Assembly (NCBI GenBank): GCA_011330835.1
Contig: DRPO01000493.1
Coordinates: 1-7,266, forward strand
Direction: 5' to 3'
DNA: 7,266 bases
Origin: Gammaproteobacteria bacterium
GTDB lineage: Bacteria > Pseudomonadota > Gammaproteobacteria > UWMA-0217
Of this stretch, positions 1 to 5,767 are shown piece by piece. The notes beneath the pieces are model-generated. The model was not told where the DNA came from and ran no database searches. It worked only from the letters and a program-made list of their open reading frames with translations. The position numbers and the translations under genes are program-made. Every line of letters starts with the position of its first letter. The stretch's first letter is position 1.

Positions 1-445
1 CGCGCTCCCGGCACAGCGCCACGATGTCATCCATGGCGCAAGGATAGCCGGCGTAATGCACCACGATCACCGCCCGCGTCCGCCCGGTGATCCGGGCCCG
101 AATCGTCTCCGCCGATACATTCCAATCGTCCAGCGAAACGCTGTCCGCCAGCACCGGCGTCGCCCCCGTCATCGCCACCACATTGGCGTCCGCGACGAAG
201 GTCAGCGCCGGAATGATCACCTCGTCGCCTGGTCCGACGCCGGCCATCAGCACCGCCATGTGCAGCGCCGCGGTACAGCTCGACACCGCCGTCGCCTCGA
301 CCTCGCCGCCCAGAAACTCGGCGAACGCCTGTTCGAAGGCGTCGATGCGCTCCCCCATCGTCAGCCAGCGGCTGGCGATCACATCAGCCGCCGCCCGCGA
401 CTCGGCCTCATCGTAATTCAGCTCAAACAGGGGGACTTTCCACAT
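1..445 (-). CDS. DegT/DnrJ/EryC1/StrS family aminotransferase (N-terminal part, cut by window edge)
   Basis: Reading the minus strand from the ATG at 445 gives 148 codons with no stop, running off the left edge, so the C-terminal part is missing. The protein begins MWKVPLFELNYDEAE and contains SSCTAALHMAV, then GPGDEVIIPALTFVADANVV and GATPVLAD. These are the cofactor-domain motifs of the fold-type I PLP aminotransferases that aminate nucleotide-linked keto-sugars for surface polysaccharide or glycan synthesis. The catalytic lysine lies beyond the fragment, so an active enzyme cannot be confirmed. The start at 445 is chosen because an AAGGA Shine-Dalgarno sits 10 bases upstream and the family usually begins close to this motif. 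An in-frame ATG at 538 would add 31 residues with no recognisable motif and no clear ribosome site. The gene is divergent from the kinase operon. The family is clear; the sugar substrate is unknown. Confidence 0.9.
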   Translation of the reverse strand, partial: MWKVPLFELNYDEAESRAAADVIASRWLTMGERIDAFEQAFAEFLGGEVEATAVSSCTAALHMAVLMAGVGPGDEVIIPALTFVADANVVAMTGATPVLADSVSLDDWNVSAETIRARITGRTRAVIVVHYAGYPCAMDDIVALCRER

Positions 446-455
446 GGCTGGGGTT

Positions 456-460
456 TCCTT
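456..460 (-). promoter_or_regulatory. Ribosome binding site of the aminotransferase gene
   Basis: The minus strand reads AAGGA here, 10 bases before the ATG at 445. The in-frame upstream ATG at 538 has no comparable purine-rich site, so this element decides the start. Confidence 0.6.
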
Positions 461-582
461 CGCGCGCCCGGCAAGAACCGGGGAGTCTACCGCCTCACTC
501 ACGGATCCGGCAAAGGCGGCATGCGACGGATTCGACATTTTGTCGGTCAGGAAGCACGATTCCCCAATGGTTGGTTCGTTTC

Positions 583-609
583 TGGATCCCGGCTTTCGCC
601 GGGATGACG
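583..609. repeat. REP-like palindromic repeat, intergenic copy
   Basis: Perfect 8-bp arms ATCCCGGC (586-593) and GCCGGGAT (598-605) flank a TTTC loop, followed by GACG. The 27-base unit recurs with one mismatch, in the loop, at 2662-2688 inside the kinase gene. Repeats of this type are common between genes in many proteobacteria and, when translated, give the familiar DPGFRRDD or VIPAKAGIQ peptides. Homology between the two copies may continue weakly downstream, since AGCGCCG follows both. Here it sits in the divergent spacer between the aminotransferase and kinase genes. It could form an RNA hairpin, but no T-run follows, so it is not a standard terminator. Confidence 0.85.
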
Positions 610-656
610 GTCTTGGGGAGCGCCGGCATCCCTGTCGGTAAAGGCGCTGGATCGTT

Positions 657-680
657 TGACGACCTCGAAGAAAGTCGTCA
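657..680. repeat. Inverted repeat in the divergent spacer (possible hairpin or operator)
   Basis: TGACGAC (657-663) and GTCGTCA (674-680) are perfect 7-bp inverted arms separated by 10 bases, about 40 bp before the kinase start. The 3' arm continues into CGTCATCCC (676-684), the exact reverse complement of GGGATGACG (601-609) in the REP-like unit. This may therefore be the remnant of a second, inverted repeat copy rather than an operator. No regulator can be assigned. Confidence 0.45.
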
Positions 681-719
681 TCCCCAGATCAGTTGATATA
701 CCTCCCACGATGGAATGCT

Positions 720-3065
720 ATGATCAACGCCATGACCCTGCGCCGACAAATTCTGCTGTTTCTGCTGCTGTTCGGGCTGGCGCCGCTGACGGCGGTGATG
801 CTGCTGAACATGCCGATGATCATGCGGCAGGCGGAGCGCTTCTATCACGAGGCGCATTTGCAGAATCTGCGCGCCGATTTCCGCGATATCGACGAGCATA
901 TCGCCAGCCGCAAGGAGACGGTGCGGCTGCTGGCGAAGCTGCCGGATCCCGGCATGCTGCGGAGCCGCCAGTCCGAAAAGGGGTTCGATCTCGCCGCCGA
1001 GCGGGATCTCTACCTCGCCTGGCTGGACCGAGTGCTGCGCGACCAGCTCGACATTACCAATATCGCGTTTCTCGATCCCGATGGCGGTATGCTCTGGCAG
1101 TTGACGCGCGATCCAAAGTCCGGCTCCTGGCGCGAGGACGACCAGCCCCACGACCCTTTGCAGAAGAAATTCTTCCAGGCCGCCATCCACCTGCCGCCGG
1201 GCCGCACGCTGCCCAGTCCCATCCACCACAACGAACACAGCGCCGGCCCGGACAACCTTTACCTGCGGCTGGCCAGCCCGGTCTATGAATACGATTTTCA
1301 GCCGCCCGTGGGGCTGGCGGTCATCAGCGTCGATATCCGCGGCCTGGCCCACGCTTACCGGCAGACCTACTGGGTCTTTCACAACGGCGATTATCTGAGC
1401 TACGCCAAGCCCGAACACGCCTCGGCCAGCGCCTTCGAGGACTTCCCCGGACTCGACAAGATCTTCACTCAAAACAAGGCGGCGCTGTGGAATCCCCGCG
1501 ACGGCGACCCGGTCATCTGGATTCCCATGTTCCCCACCACCGAAGGCAAGCCGCTGTGGGTGGGCCGCCGCGTCGACCCCTCCCCGGTCACCGCGTTCAA
1601 GAACCAGATCTTTGTGCGCGTGCTGGTCATCATCGCCGCGCTGGTGCTCGCCGTCATGCTGGCCGCCCATTTCGTCGCCAACAAGATCGAGCAGTACCAG
1701 CAGGCGCTGACCCGCGGCCTGCGCCAGACCCTGGCCGGCGAAGCGCGCGCCAGGGTTCCGGTCAAGGGCCCCCGCGAACTGCGGGAAATGGCCAATACGC
1801 TGAACCAGCTCGCCGACCAGCACGTCCGCAACAACCAGGCCCTGCGACGCCACGCGGACGAACTGGAACGCTCCAACCGTTACAAGTCCCAGTTCCTCGC
1901 CAACGTCAGCCACGAGCTGCGCACGCCGCTGAACTCGGTGCTGCTGCTGTCGAAAATGCTGCTCAACGACGACGATCCGCCGCTGACCGCCGAGCAAAAA
2001 CAACAGGCGCTGGTCATCCACAAGGCCGGCGCCGACCTCAAGGCCATGATCGACAACATCCTCGATCTGTCGCGCATCGAAGCGCGCCGCTGCGCCATCG
2101 TCTCCGAACCGGTGAATCTCCCCGAACTGCTCCGCGAACTGGAGGAAATCGTCGCCCCACAGTTCAAGGACAAGGGGCTGGACCTGACCCTGCGCATCGA
2201 CGAAGACGCCATCCAGGACATCCATTCGGACAGCGAGAAAATCGGTCAGATCATCAAGAACTTCCTCGCCAACGCGCTCAAGTTCACCGATGAGGGCGGC
2301 GTCACCGTCCGGCTAAGCCGCGCCGACGACGCGCAACAGCCGGTTTCCATCTGCGTCAGCGACACCGGTCGCGGCATCCCGCCCCACCAGCAGCAACACA
2401 TTTTCGAAGCCTTCCAGCAAGCCGACGGCTCAACCAACCGACGCTATGGCGGCGCCGGGCTCGGACTGACCATCTCGCGCGAACTCAGCCGGCTGCTGGG
2501 CGGGCGCATCAGCCTCAAGAGCGAGGCCGGAAAGGGCGCTGAGTTCTGCCTGCGCCTGCCGCAACGCATCGAAGCCAGCGAAGCGGAAATGCAGCTCGAA
2601 ACCGCCCCACAGCCAGCCACCGAACCACCGCCCCAGGCCGCGCCCGCGACCGACCCTGAATTGGATCCCGGCCTTCGCCGGGATGACGATCTCAAAGCGC
2701 CGTCCGCCGATCTCGAAGCGCCGCCCGCCGAACAACGCGCGTTGATCGTCGAATCCGATCTCAAGGCGCTGCTGGCGCTGACCGCCCAACTGGAAAAACA
2801 GGGCTTCCAGGTCACCGGCGCCCTCGACGAGGCCGAAGCGCTGGAGAATCTCCAGGAAGAGTCCTACGATATCATCCTGGCCAACGCCCAGGCCGCCACC
2901 GCGATCCGGCGCAACGCCTCTGGCCAGATCATCGTCCACGGCGAAGACGACGACACCGGGCTGGAAGACCTGCCCCATCTGCCCCGCCCGGCCACCGACG
3001 AACAACTCCGCGACCTGCTGGCGCGACTGGCCGGGCGCAACACCGACAGCACCGAAACCGCATGA
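720..3065 (+). CDS. Membrane sensor histidine kinase with C-terminal degenerate receiver domain
   Basis: A 781-residue inner-membrane kinase. A transmembrane helix (about 10-30) and a second one (about 298-320) bracket a periplasmic region of about 265 residues. That region looks like a Cache-type sensor (AVISVDIRGL, WVGRRVDPS), but its ligand is unknown. A HAMP-like linker and coiled coil follow. Next comes the HisKA box NVSHELRTPLN, with phospho-acceptor His398, and a HATPase domain with N-box Asn518, G1 DTGRGIP (Asp548) and G2 GGAGLGL (577-583). A proline-rich linker carries a REP-like in-frame insertion (648-657). The C-terminal domain (about 673-775) resembles a receiver, but the phospho-Asp position is Asn722 and the conserved Lys is replaced by Arg, so it probably cannot be phosphorylated. 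The start is uncertain: ATG 720 is chosen over ATG 732 and a TTG at 693, and none has a strong ribosome site. The stop overlaps the next start (ATGA). Confidence 0.9.
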   Translation: MINAMTLRRQILLFLLLFGLAPLTAVMLLNMPMIMRQAERFYHEAHLQNLRADFRDIDEHIASRKETVRLLAKLPDPGMLRSRQSEKGFDLAAERDLYLAWLDRVLRDQLDITNIAFLDPDGGMLWQLTRDPKSGSWREDDQPHDPLQKKFFQAAIHLPPGRTLPSPIHHNEHSAGPDNLYLRLASPVYEYDFQPPVGLAVISVDIRGLAHAYRQTYWVFHNGDYLSYAKPEHASASAFEDFPGLDKIFTQNKAALWNPRDGDPVIWIPMFPTTEGKPLWVGRRVDPSPVTAFKNQIFVRVLVIIAALVLAVMLAAHFVANKIEQYQQALTRGLRQTLAGEARARVPVKGPRELREMANTLNQLADQHVRNNQALRRHADELERSNRYKSQFLANVSHELRTPLNSVLLLSKMLLNDDDPPLTAEQKQQALVIHKAGADLKAMIDNILDLSRIEARRCAIVSEPVNLPELLRELEEIVAPQFKDKGLDLTLRIDEDAIQDIHSDSEKIGQIIKNFLANALKFTDEGGVTVRLSRADDAQQPVSICVSDTGRGIPPHQQQHIFEAFQQADGSTNRRYGGAGLGLTISRELSRLLGGRISLKSEAGKGAEFCLRLPQRIEASEAEMQLETAPQPATEPPPQAAPATDPELDPGLRRDDDLKAPSADLEAPPAEQRALIVESDLKALLALTAQLEKQGFQVTGALDEAEALENLQEESYDIILANAQAATAIRRNASGQIIVHGEDDDTGLEDLPHLPRPATDEQLRDLLARLAGRNTDSTETA
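2662..2688 (+). repeat. REP-like palindrome inside the kinase gene
   Basis: Perfect arms ATCCCGGC (2665-2672) and GCCGGGAT (2677-2684) surround a CTTC loop. The 27-base unit matches the intergenic copy at 583-609 except for one loop base. It is read in frame as LDPGLRRDDD (residues 648-657) in the linker between the HATPase domain and the degenerate receiver. A flexible, unstructured linker would tolerate such an insertion. Confidence 0.85.
2688..2729 (+). repeat. 21-bp tandem duplication in the kinase linker
   Basis: Two adjacent 21-base units, 2688-2708 and 2709-2729, differ at two positions. They encode DLKAPSA then DLEAPPA. They directly abut the REP-like palindrome, so this linker has been a site of insertion and duplication. 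Confidence 0.75.
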
Positions 3066-3910
3066 AAAACTACTCCGGCTTCAAGCTCCTCATCGTCGAT
3101 GACAACAAGAACAACCTGTTCACCCTGCGCAGCCTCATCAGCCGCCACATGGACATCGAGATCATCGAAGCCAGCTCCGGCGAAGAAGCCATCGAAAAAG
3201 CCGTCGAAACGCCCGACATCGACCTCATCGTCCTCGACGTCCAGATGCCCGGCATGGATGGCTTCGAAACCGCCGCCGTGCTCAAGCTGCGCAAACGCAC
3301 CCGCGACATCCCCGTCATCTTCCTCACCGCCGCCTTCAAGGCCGACGAATTCCAGCGCAAGGGCTTCGAGCTCGGCGCGGTCGACTACCTGCTCAAACCC
3401 ATCGACGACAACCTGCTGCTCAACAAGATCAGCGCCTACTTCCGGCTCATCGAAAAGGAGCGCCAGCTCAACCGCATCCTCGACGAAAAAGTCCAGCAAC
3501 GCACCGCCGAACTGGAAGCCGCCCGCGCCTACCTGCAAAGCCTCATCGACACCATGGGCGAAGCCCTGCTGGTGCTCGACCCCAACGGCGTCATCAAATC
3601 CGTCAACCGCGCCGCCTGCGAAATGCTCGGCTACAGCGAAGACCAACTCATTGGCCTGACCATCGGCGACGTCTTCCTCGAAGAGACCGAAGAACAATCC
3701 AAGGCTTTCTTCGGAACCTGGCTCGAAGCCCTCATCCGCGCCGGCGCGCTCAAGGCCATCGACGCCCGCTTCGTCGACCGACAGGGGAAACAGATCCCGA
3801 TTCTGTTTTCGCGCACCGCGCTAAAAAACCCCCAGGGCGAAATAACCGATATAATCTGCATCGCCAAAGACATGACCGGCTACACCCGCGAGGATTCCGA
3901 CAATGACTGA
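3062..3910 (+). CDS. Response regulator: receiver domain plus PAS domain, no DNA-binding output
   Basis: A 282-residue soluble protein. The N-terminal receiver (about 7-125) keeps every catalytic residue: acidic pair Asp13/Asp14 in LLIVDDNKNN, phospho-acceptor Asp59 in LIVLDVQMPGMDG, Thr89 in FLTAA and Lys112 in LLKPID. It is expected to accept phosphate from the upstream kinase. A coiled-coil stretch (about 128-158) leads to a PAS domain (about 158-272; LLVLDPNGVIKSVNRAA, MLGYSEDQLIG, FVDRQGKQIPILFS, IICIAKDMTG), which could bind a ligand or mediate contacts. There is no helix-turn-helix, GGDEF, EAL or kinase domain, so the output is probably through protein contact. The ATG overlaps the kinase stop by 4 bp without an obvious ribosome site, suggesting translational coupling. 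Its 3' end overlaps the ArsR-family gene by 8 bp. Confidence 0.92.
   Translation: MKNYSGFKLLIVDDNKNNLFTLRSLISRHMDIEIIEASSGEEAIEKAVETPDIDLIVLDVQMPGMDGFETAAVLKLRKRTRDIPVIFLTAAFKADEFQRKGFELGAVDYLLKPIDDNLLLNKISAYFRLIEKERQLNRILDEKVQQRTAELEAARAYLQSLIDTMGEALLVLDPNGVIKSVNRAACEMLGYSEDQLIGLTIGDVFLEETEEQSKAFFGTWLEALIRAGALKAIDARFVDRQGKQIPILFSRTALKNPQGEITDIICIAKDMTGYTREDSDND
3850..3855 (+). promoter_or_regulatory. Possible internal -10 element upstream of the ArsR-family gene
   Basis: A perfect TATAAT lies inside the receiver-PAS gene, 47 bases before the ArsR-family ATG. The surrounding codons (CTA, AAA, two ATA) are unlike the C- or G-ending codons around them. No -35 box is seen at 15-19 bases, so an activator would be needed, or the match is by chance. 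Confidence 0.3.
3890..3894 (+). promoter_or_regulatory. Ribosome binding site of the ArsR-family gene
   Basis: GAGGA sits 8 bases before the ATG at 3903, within the last codons of the receiver-PAS gene. This supports the 8-bp overlapping start. Confidence 0.65.
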
Positions 3911-4217
3911 CGACCACACGCCCTCCGACGAAAGCAGCGCACTCACCGCCAACGCCCTCAAGGCCATGGCCCACCCCCTGCGCTGGAAGATCATCTGCGC
4001 GCTCGGCGACCAGGAACTCTCGGTCGGCGAAATCGTTGAAAAAGTCGGCGCCGCCCAGAGCAACGTCTCGCAACACCTCGAAATCCTGCGCAACAAGAAC
4101 ATCGTCGCCTCCCGCCGCGAAGCCAACAAGGTCTACCACAAGATTCGCAACGACCAGCTACTCACCCTCGTCGGCACGATGCGCAACGTCCTCTGTCCCG
4201 CCAACCTGGACGATTGA
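3903..4217 (+). CDS. ArsR-family winged-helix repressor with paired cysteines (HlyU/SqrR/BigR-like)
   Basis: A 104-residue cytoplasmic DNA-binding protein with the standard small ArsR layout. It has helices around AMAHPLRWKIICAL, then DQELSVGEIVEKV, a recognition helix near QSNVSQHLEILR (52-63), and a beta-wing around VASRREANKVYHKI. The ELCVCDL metal site of arsenic or cadmium sensors is replaced by ELSVGEI, so a classical metalloid site at this helix is absent. The only cysteines are Cys32 and Cys98, 66 residues apart. From memory, this is the same spacing as the redox- or persulfide-sensing pairs of HlyU (38/104), SqrR (41/107) and BigR (42/108), and the DQELSVGE stretch also resembles HlyU. 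I infer a thiol-switch repressor responding to reactive sulfur or oxidants. It is the last gene of the kinase operon and may supply that operon's DNA-binding output. Its target site is unknown. Confidence 0.88.
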   Translation: MTDDHTPSDESSALTANALKAMAHPLRWKIICALGDQELSVGEIVEKVGAAQSNVSQHLEILRNKNIVASRREANKVYHKIRNDQLLTLVGTMRNVLCPANLDD

Positions 4218-4397
4218 ACCGTAGCGCACGAGGTTTCCGGGAAATACGGGCCAGGGAAAATCCGCAAGAACCCTGCCGCTATCGATAGCGCCCGGCTCTT
4301 CTCCGGTTCCATCAGTGGAGCCGCCCTTCCTGCTGACCGCCCGCCTCCCGTGGTCGCGCTGAGCGAGACTTTCCCATCGTCGGGCATCGCATGCCCC
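4218..4397. other. Intergenic region between the signalling and efflux operons
   Basis: No convincing gene is seen on either strand. Structures present are a short palindrome TTTCC-G-GGAAA (4234-4244), CAGGG/CCCTG arms (4252-4256 and 4271-4275), a perfect 14-bp palindrome (4277-4290) and CGGCTC/GAGCCG arms (4293-4298 and 4318-4323). None is followed by a T-run, so no intrinsic terminator can be called for the upstream operon. Confidence 0.5.
4277..4290. repeat. Perfect 14-bp palindrome
   Basis: The sequence CGCTATCGATAGCG is its own reverse complement. It lies 60 bp after the ArsR-family stop and about 110 bp before the efflux -35 box. It could be a dimeric regulator site or a hairpin stem, or it may be chance; the regulator is unknown. 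Confidence 0.4.
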
Positions 4398-4429
4398 TTG
4401 ACCTGTACCCTGGGTACAGGTTTTATCCT
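4398..4429 (+). promoter_or_regulatory. MerR-family-type promoter and operator of the efflux operon
   Basis: The -35 box TTGACC (4398-4403) and -10 box TATCCT (4424-4429) are 20 bp apart, longer than the usual 17. The gap is filled by a perfect dyad: ACCTGTACCC (4401-4410), a central T (4411) and GGGTACAGGT (4412-4421). An over-long spacer occupied by the operator is the hallmark of promoters activated by MerR-family proteins such as CueR, ZntR or MerR, which distort the DNA when metal binds. Transcription would begin near 4436, 24 bases before the channel gene's ATG at 4460. No MerR-family gene lies in this window, so the regulator must be encoded elsewhere. Confidence 0.85.
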
Positions 4430-4448
4430 CTCCCGACAGTTGCAACCT

Positions 4449-4452
4449 GGAG
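4449..4452 (+). promoter_or_regulatory. Ribosome binding site fixing the start of the efflux channel gene
   Basis: GGAG lies 7 bases before the ATG at 4460 and downstream of the predicted transcription start. The longer in-frame ATG at 4391 precedes the -35 box and cannot be used on this transcript. Confidence 0.7.
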
Positions 4453-4459
4453 ACGCCTG

Positions 4460-5767
4460 ATGGCCCCGGAAACAGCCCCATTACCACCCAAGCCTCGCGT
4501 CCGACGGCGCTTTCTTGTCGGCTGCCTGATCGTTCTCGGAGCGGTCGCCGCGATCGCCCGGGCGGATGACCCCTTGTCGCTGACGGAGGCGGAGCGCATG
4601 GCGCTTGCCCAGGATCCGGCGGTGGCGGCCAGTCTGGCGCGCGCGGAGGCGCTGGCGACGGAGTCGGTCGCTGACGCCCAGCTGCCGGATCCGAAGTTTC
4701 GCACCGGTCTGTACAACCTGCCGCTGGATGATTTCGACATCGAGAAGGTCCCGACCACACAATGGCGCTTCGGCTTGCAGCAACAGTTTCCACGCGGCGA
4801 TACGTTGCGCTGGAAGTCCCGTCAGGCGCTGGCGAAATCGGAGGCGGCGCGTCGGAAGGCGGAGCTGGAACAGTGGAAGATCCGCCGCGATGTGCGCAAG
4901 ACCTGGCTCGATGCGTGGCGTGAAATCGCGGTGGCGAAGATTATCCAGGACAGCCGCCGATTATTCGAAAACCTGATCGACATCACCCAGGTTCAATATG
5001 GTTCCGGGGAATCGTCACAACAGGATGTGCTGAGCGCGGAGCTGGAGCTGTCCCGTCTTGACGACCGCATCTCCAAGGTCAAGACGCGCGAGGAATCCGC
5101 CCGCGCCAGGCTCTCACGCTGGCTGGGCGACAGCGCCTGGCGTCCGCTGTCCGGAGATACGCCGGCGCTCCCTGAACCGCCGGATGAACAACAGATCCTC
5201 GAGCGCCTGCCCCAACATCCCCGCATCAAGTGGCGCGAAGCGCTGATCGAGGCGCGGCAACAGGGCGTCAATATCGCCAGGGCGCAATACAAGCCGGGCT
5301 GGATGGTCGGCGCGGAATATCGCAAACGCTTTGGCGACAATCCGGATGGTTCCAATCGCGAGGACATGGCGGCCATCATGCTGAGCGTCGATCTGCCATT
5401 GTTCCCCGACAAGCGTCAGGACAAGCGTCTGGCCGCGAGCAAGCAGCGCGCCGAGGCGATCCGGCTGACGCGCAACAATGATCTGCGCATCCTGCGCCAG
5501 CAACTGGCGCTGGACGAGGCCAGACAGAAACGCCTCGATGAACGCCTGCAACGTTACCAGAATCGGCTGCTCAAGCAGGCCCGGGAAAACGCCGACGCGG
5601 CCCTGGAGGCCTACCAGAGCGGCTCCGCCGAGTTCACCAACCTGATGCGCGCCCGCATCACCGAGCTGGAAGTTCGCATCCAGGCGCTGAAGATTCGCGT
5701 CGATCTGCTCAAGACCCGCGCCGATCTGCTGTACCTGGCGGGAGACGCGACCGGAGAAGACTCATGA
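4460..5767 (+). CDS. TolC-family outer-membrane channel of a heavy-metal RND efflux system (CusC/CzcC role)
   Basis: A 435-residue outer-membrane efflux protein. A basic N-terminus (PRVRRR) and a hydrophobic stretch (about 18-33) end at AIARA before DDPLS, a signal peptidase I type site. The mature protein begins with LSLTEAERMALAQDP, typical of the family. It has two similar helical halves, with AQLPDPKF in the first and REALIEARQQGVNIARAQYKPGW opening the second, then long charged coiled-coil helices. This is the pattern of channels that trimerise and form a tunnel across the periplasm to the exterior. The start at 4460 is preferred because it has a good ribosome site and lies below the MerR-type promoter. 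The stop overlaps the adaptor start by 4 bp. The partner genes indicate a metal-export role; the channel sequence alone does not reveal the substrate. Confidence 0.92.
   Translation: MAPETAPLPPKPRVRRRFLVGCLIVLGAVAAIARADDPLSLTEAERMALAQDPAVAASLARAEALATESVADAQLPDPKFRTGLYNLPLDDFDIEKVPTTQWRFGLQQQFPRGDTLRWKSRQALAKSEAARRKAELEQWKIRRDVRKTWLDAWREIAVAKIIQDSRRLFENLIDITQVQYGSGESSQQDVLSAELELSRLDDRISKVKTREESARARLSRWLGDSAWRPLSGDTPALPEPPDEQQILERLPQHPRIKWREALIEARQQGVNIARAQYKPGWMVGAEYRKRFGDNPDGSNREDMAAIMLSVDLPLFPDKRQDKRLAASKQRAEAIRLTRNNDLRILRQQLALDEARQKRLDERLQRYQNRLLKQARENADAALEAYQSGSAEFTNLMRARITELEVRIQALKIRVDLLKTRADLLYLAGDATGEDS
5753..5756 (+). promoter_or_regulatory. Ribosome binding site of the adaptor gene
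   Basis: GGAG lies 7 bases before the ATG at 5764, inside the end of the channel gene, supporting the overlapping start. Confidence 0.65.

Noticed and set aside
56..641. Plus-strand open frames over the aminotransferase and spacer
   Set aside because: They lie opposite the recognisable aminotransferase motifs or across the REP-like repeat, and give low-complexity Arg/His/Pro-rich or Ser/Ala-rich peptides.
693..719. TTG at 693 as the kinase start
   Set aside because: It has no ribosome site, adds nine residues ahead of the membrane helix and overlaps probable promoter sequence. The ATGs at 720 and 732 are better, though the choice between them is uncertain.
678..2225. Long minus-strand open frame of about 515 codons opposite the kinase gene
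   Set aside because: It is an antisense shadow of a GC-rich gene. Its translation has no recognisable domain, whereas the plus strand encodes clear kinase motifs.
4252..4275. Intrinsic terminator after the ArsR gene
   Set aside because: The CAGGG/CCCTG arms are short with a 14-base loop, and no T-run follows.
4391..4459. Longer reading of the efflux channel gene from the ATG at 4391
   Set aside because: This ATG precedes the -35 box of the MerR-type promoter, the extra residues would be encoded by the promoter itself, and the ATG at 4460 has a good ribosome site followed by a proper signal peptide.
4514..4530. Possible lipoprotein signal (Leu-Val-Gly-Cys) in the channel protein
   Set aside because: The cysteine falls near the start of the hydrophobic stretch, with only four hydrophobic residues before it, too few for a lipoprotein signal. 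Cleavage after AIARA by signal peptidase I fits better.
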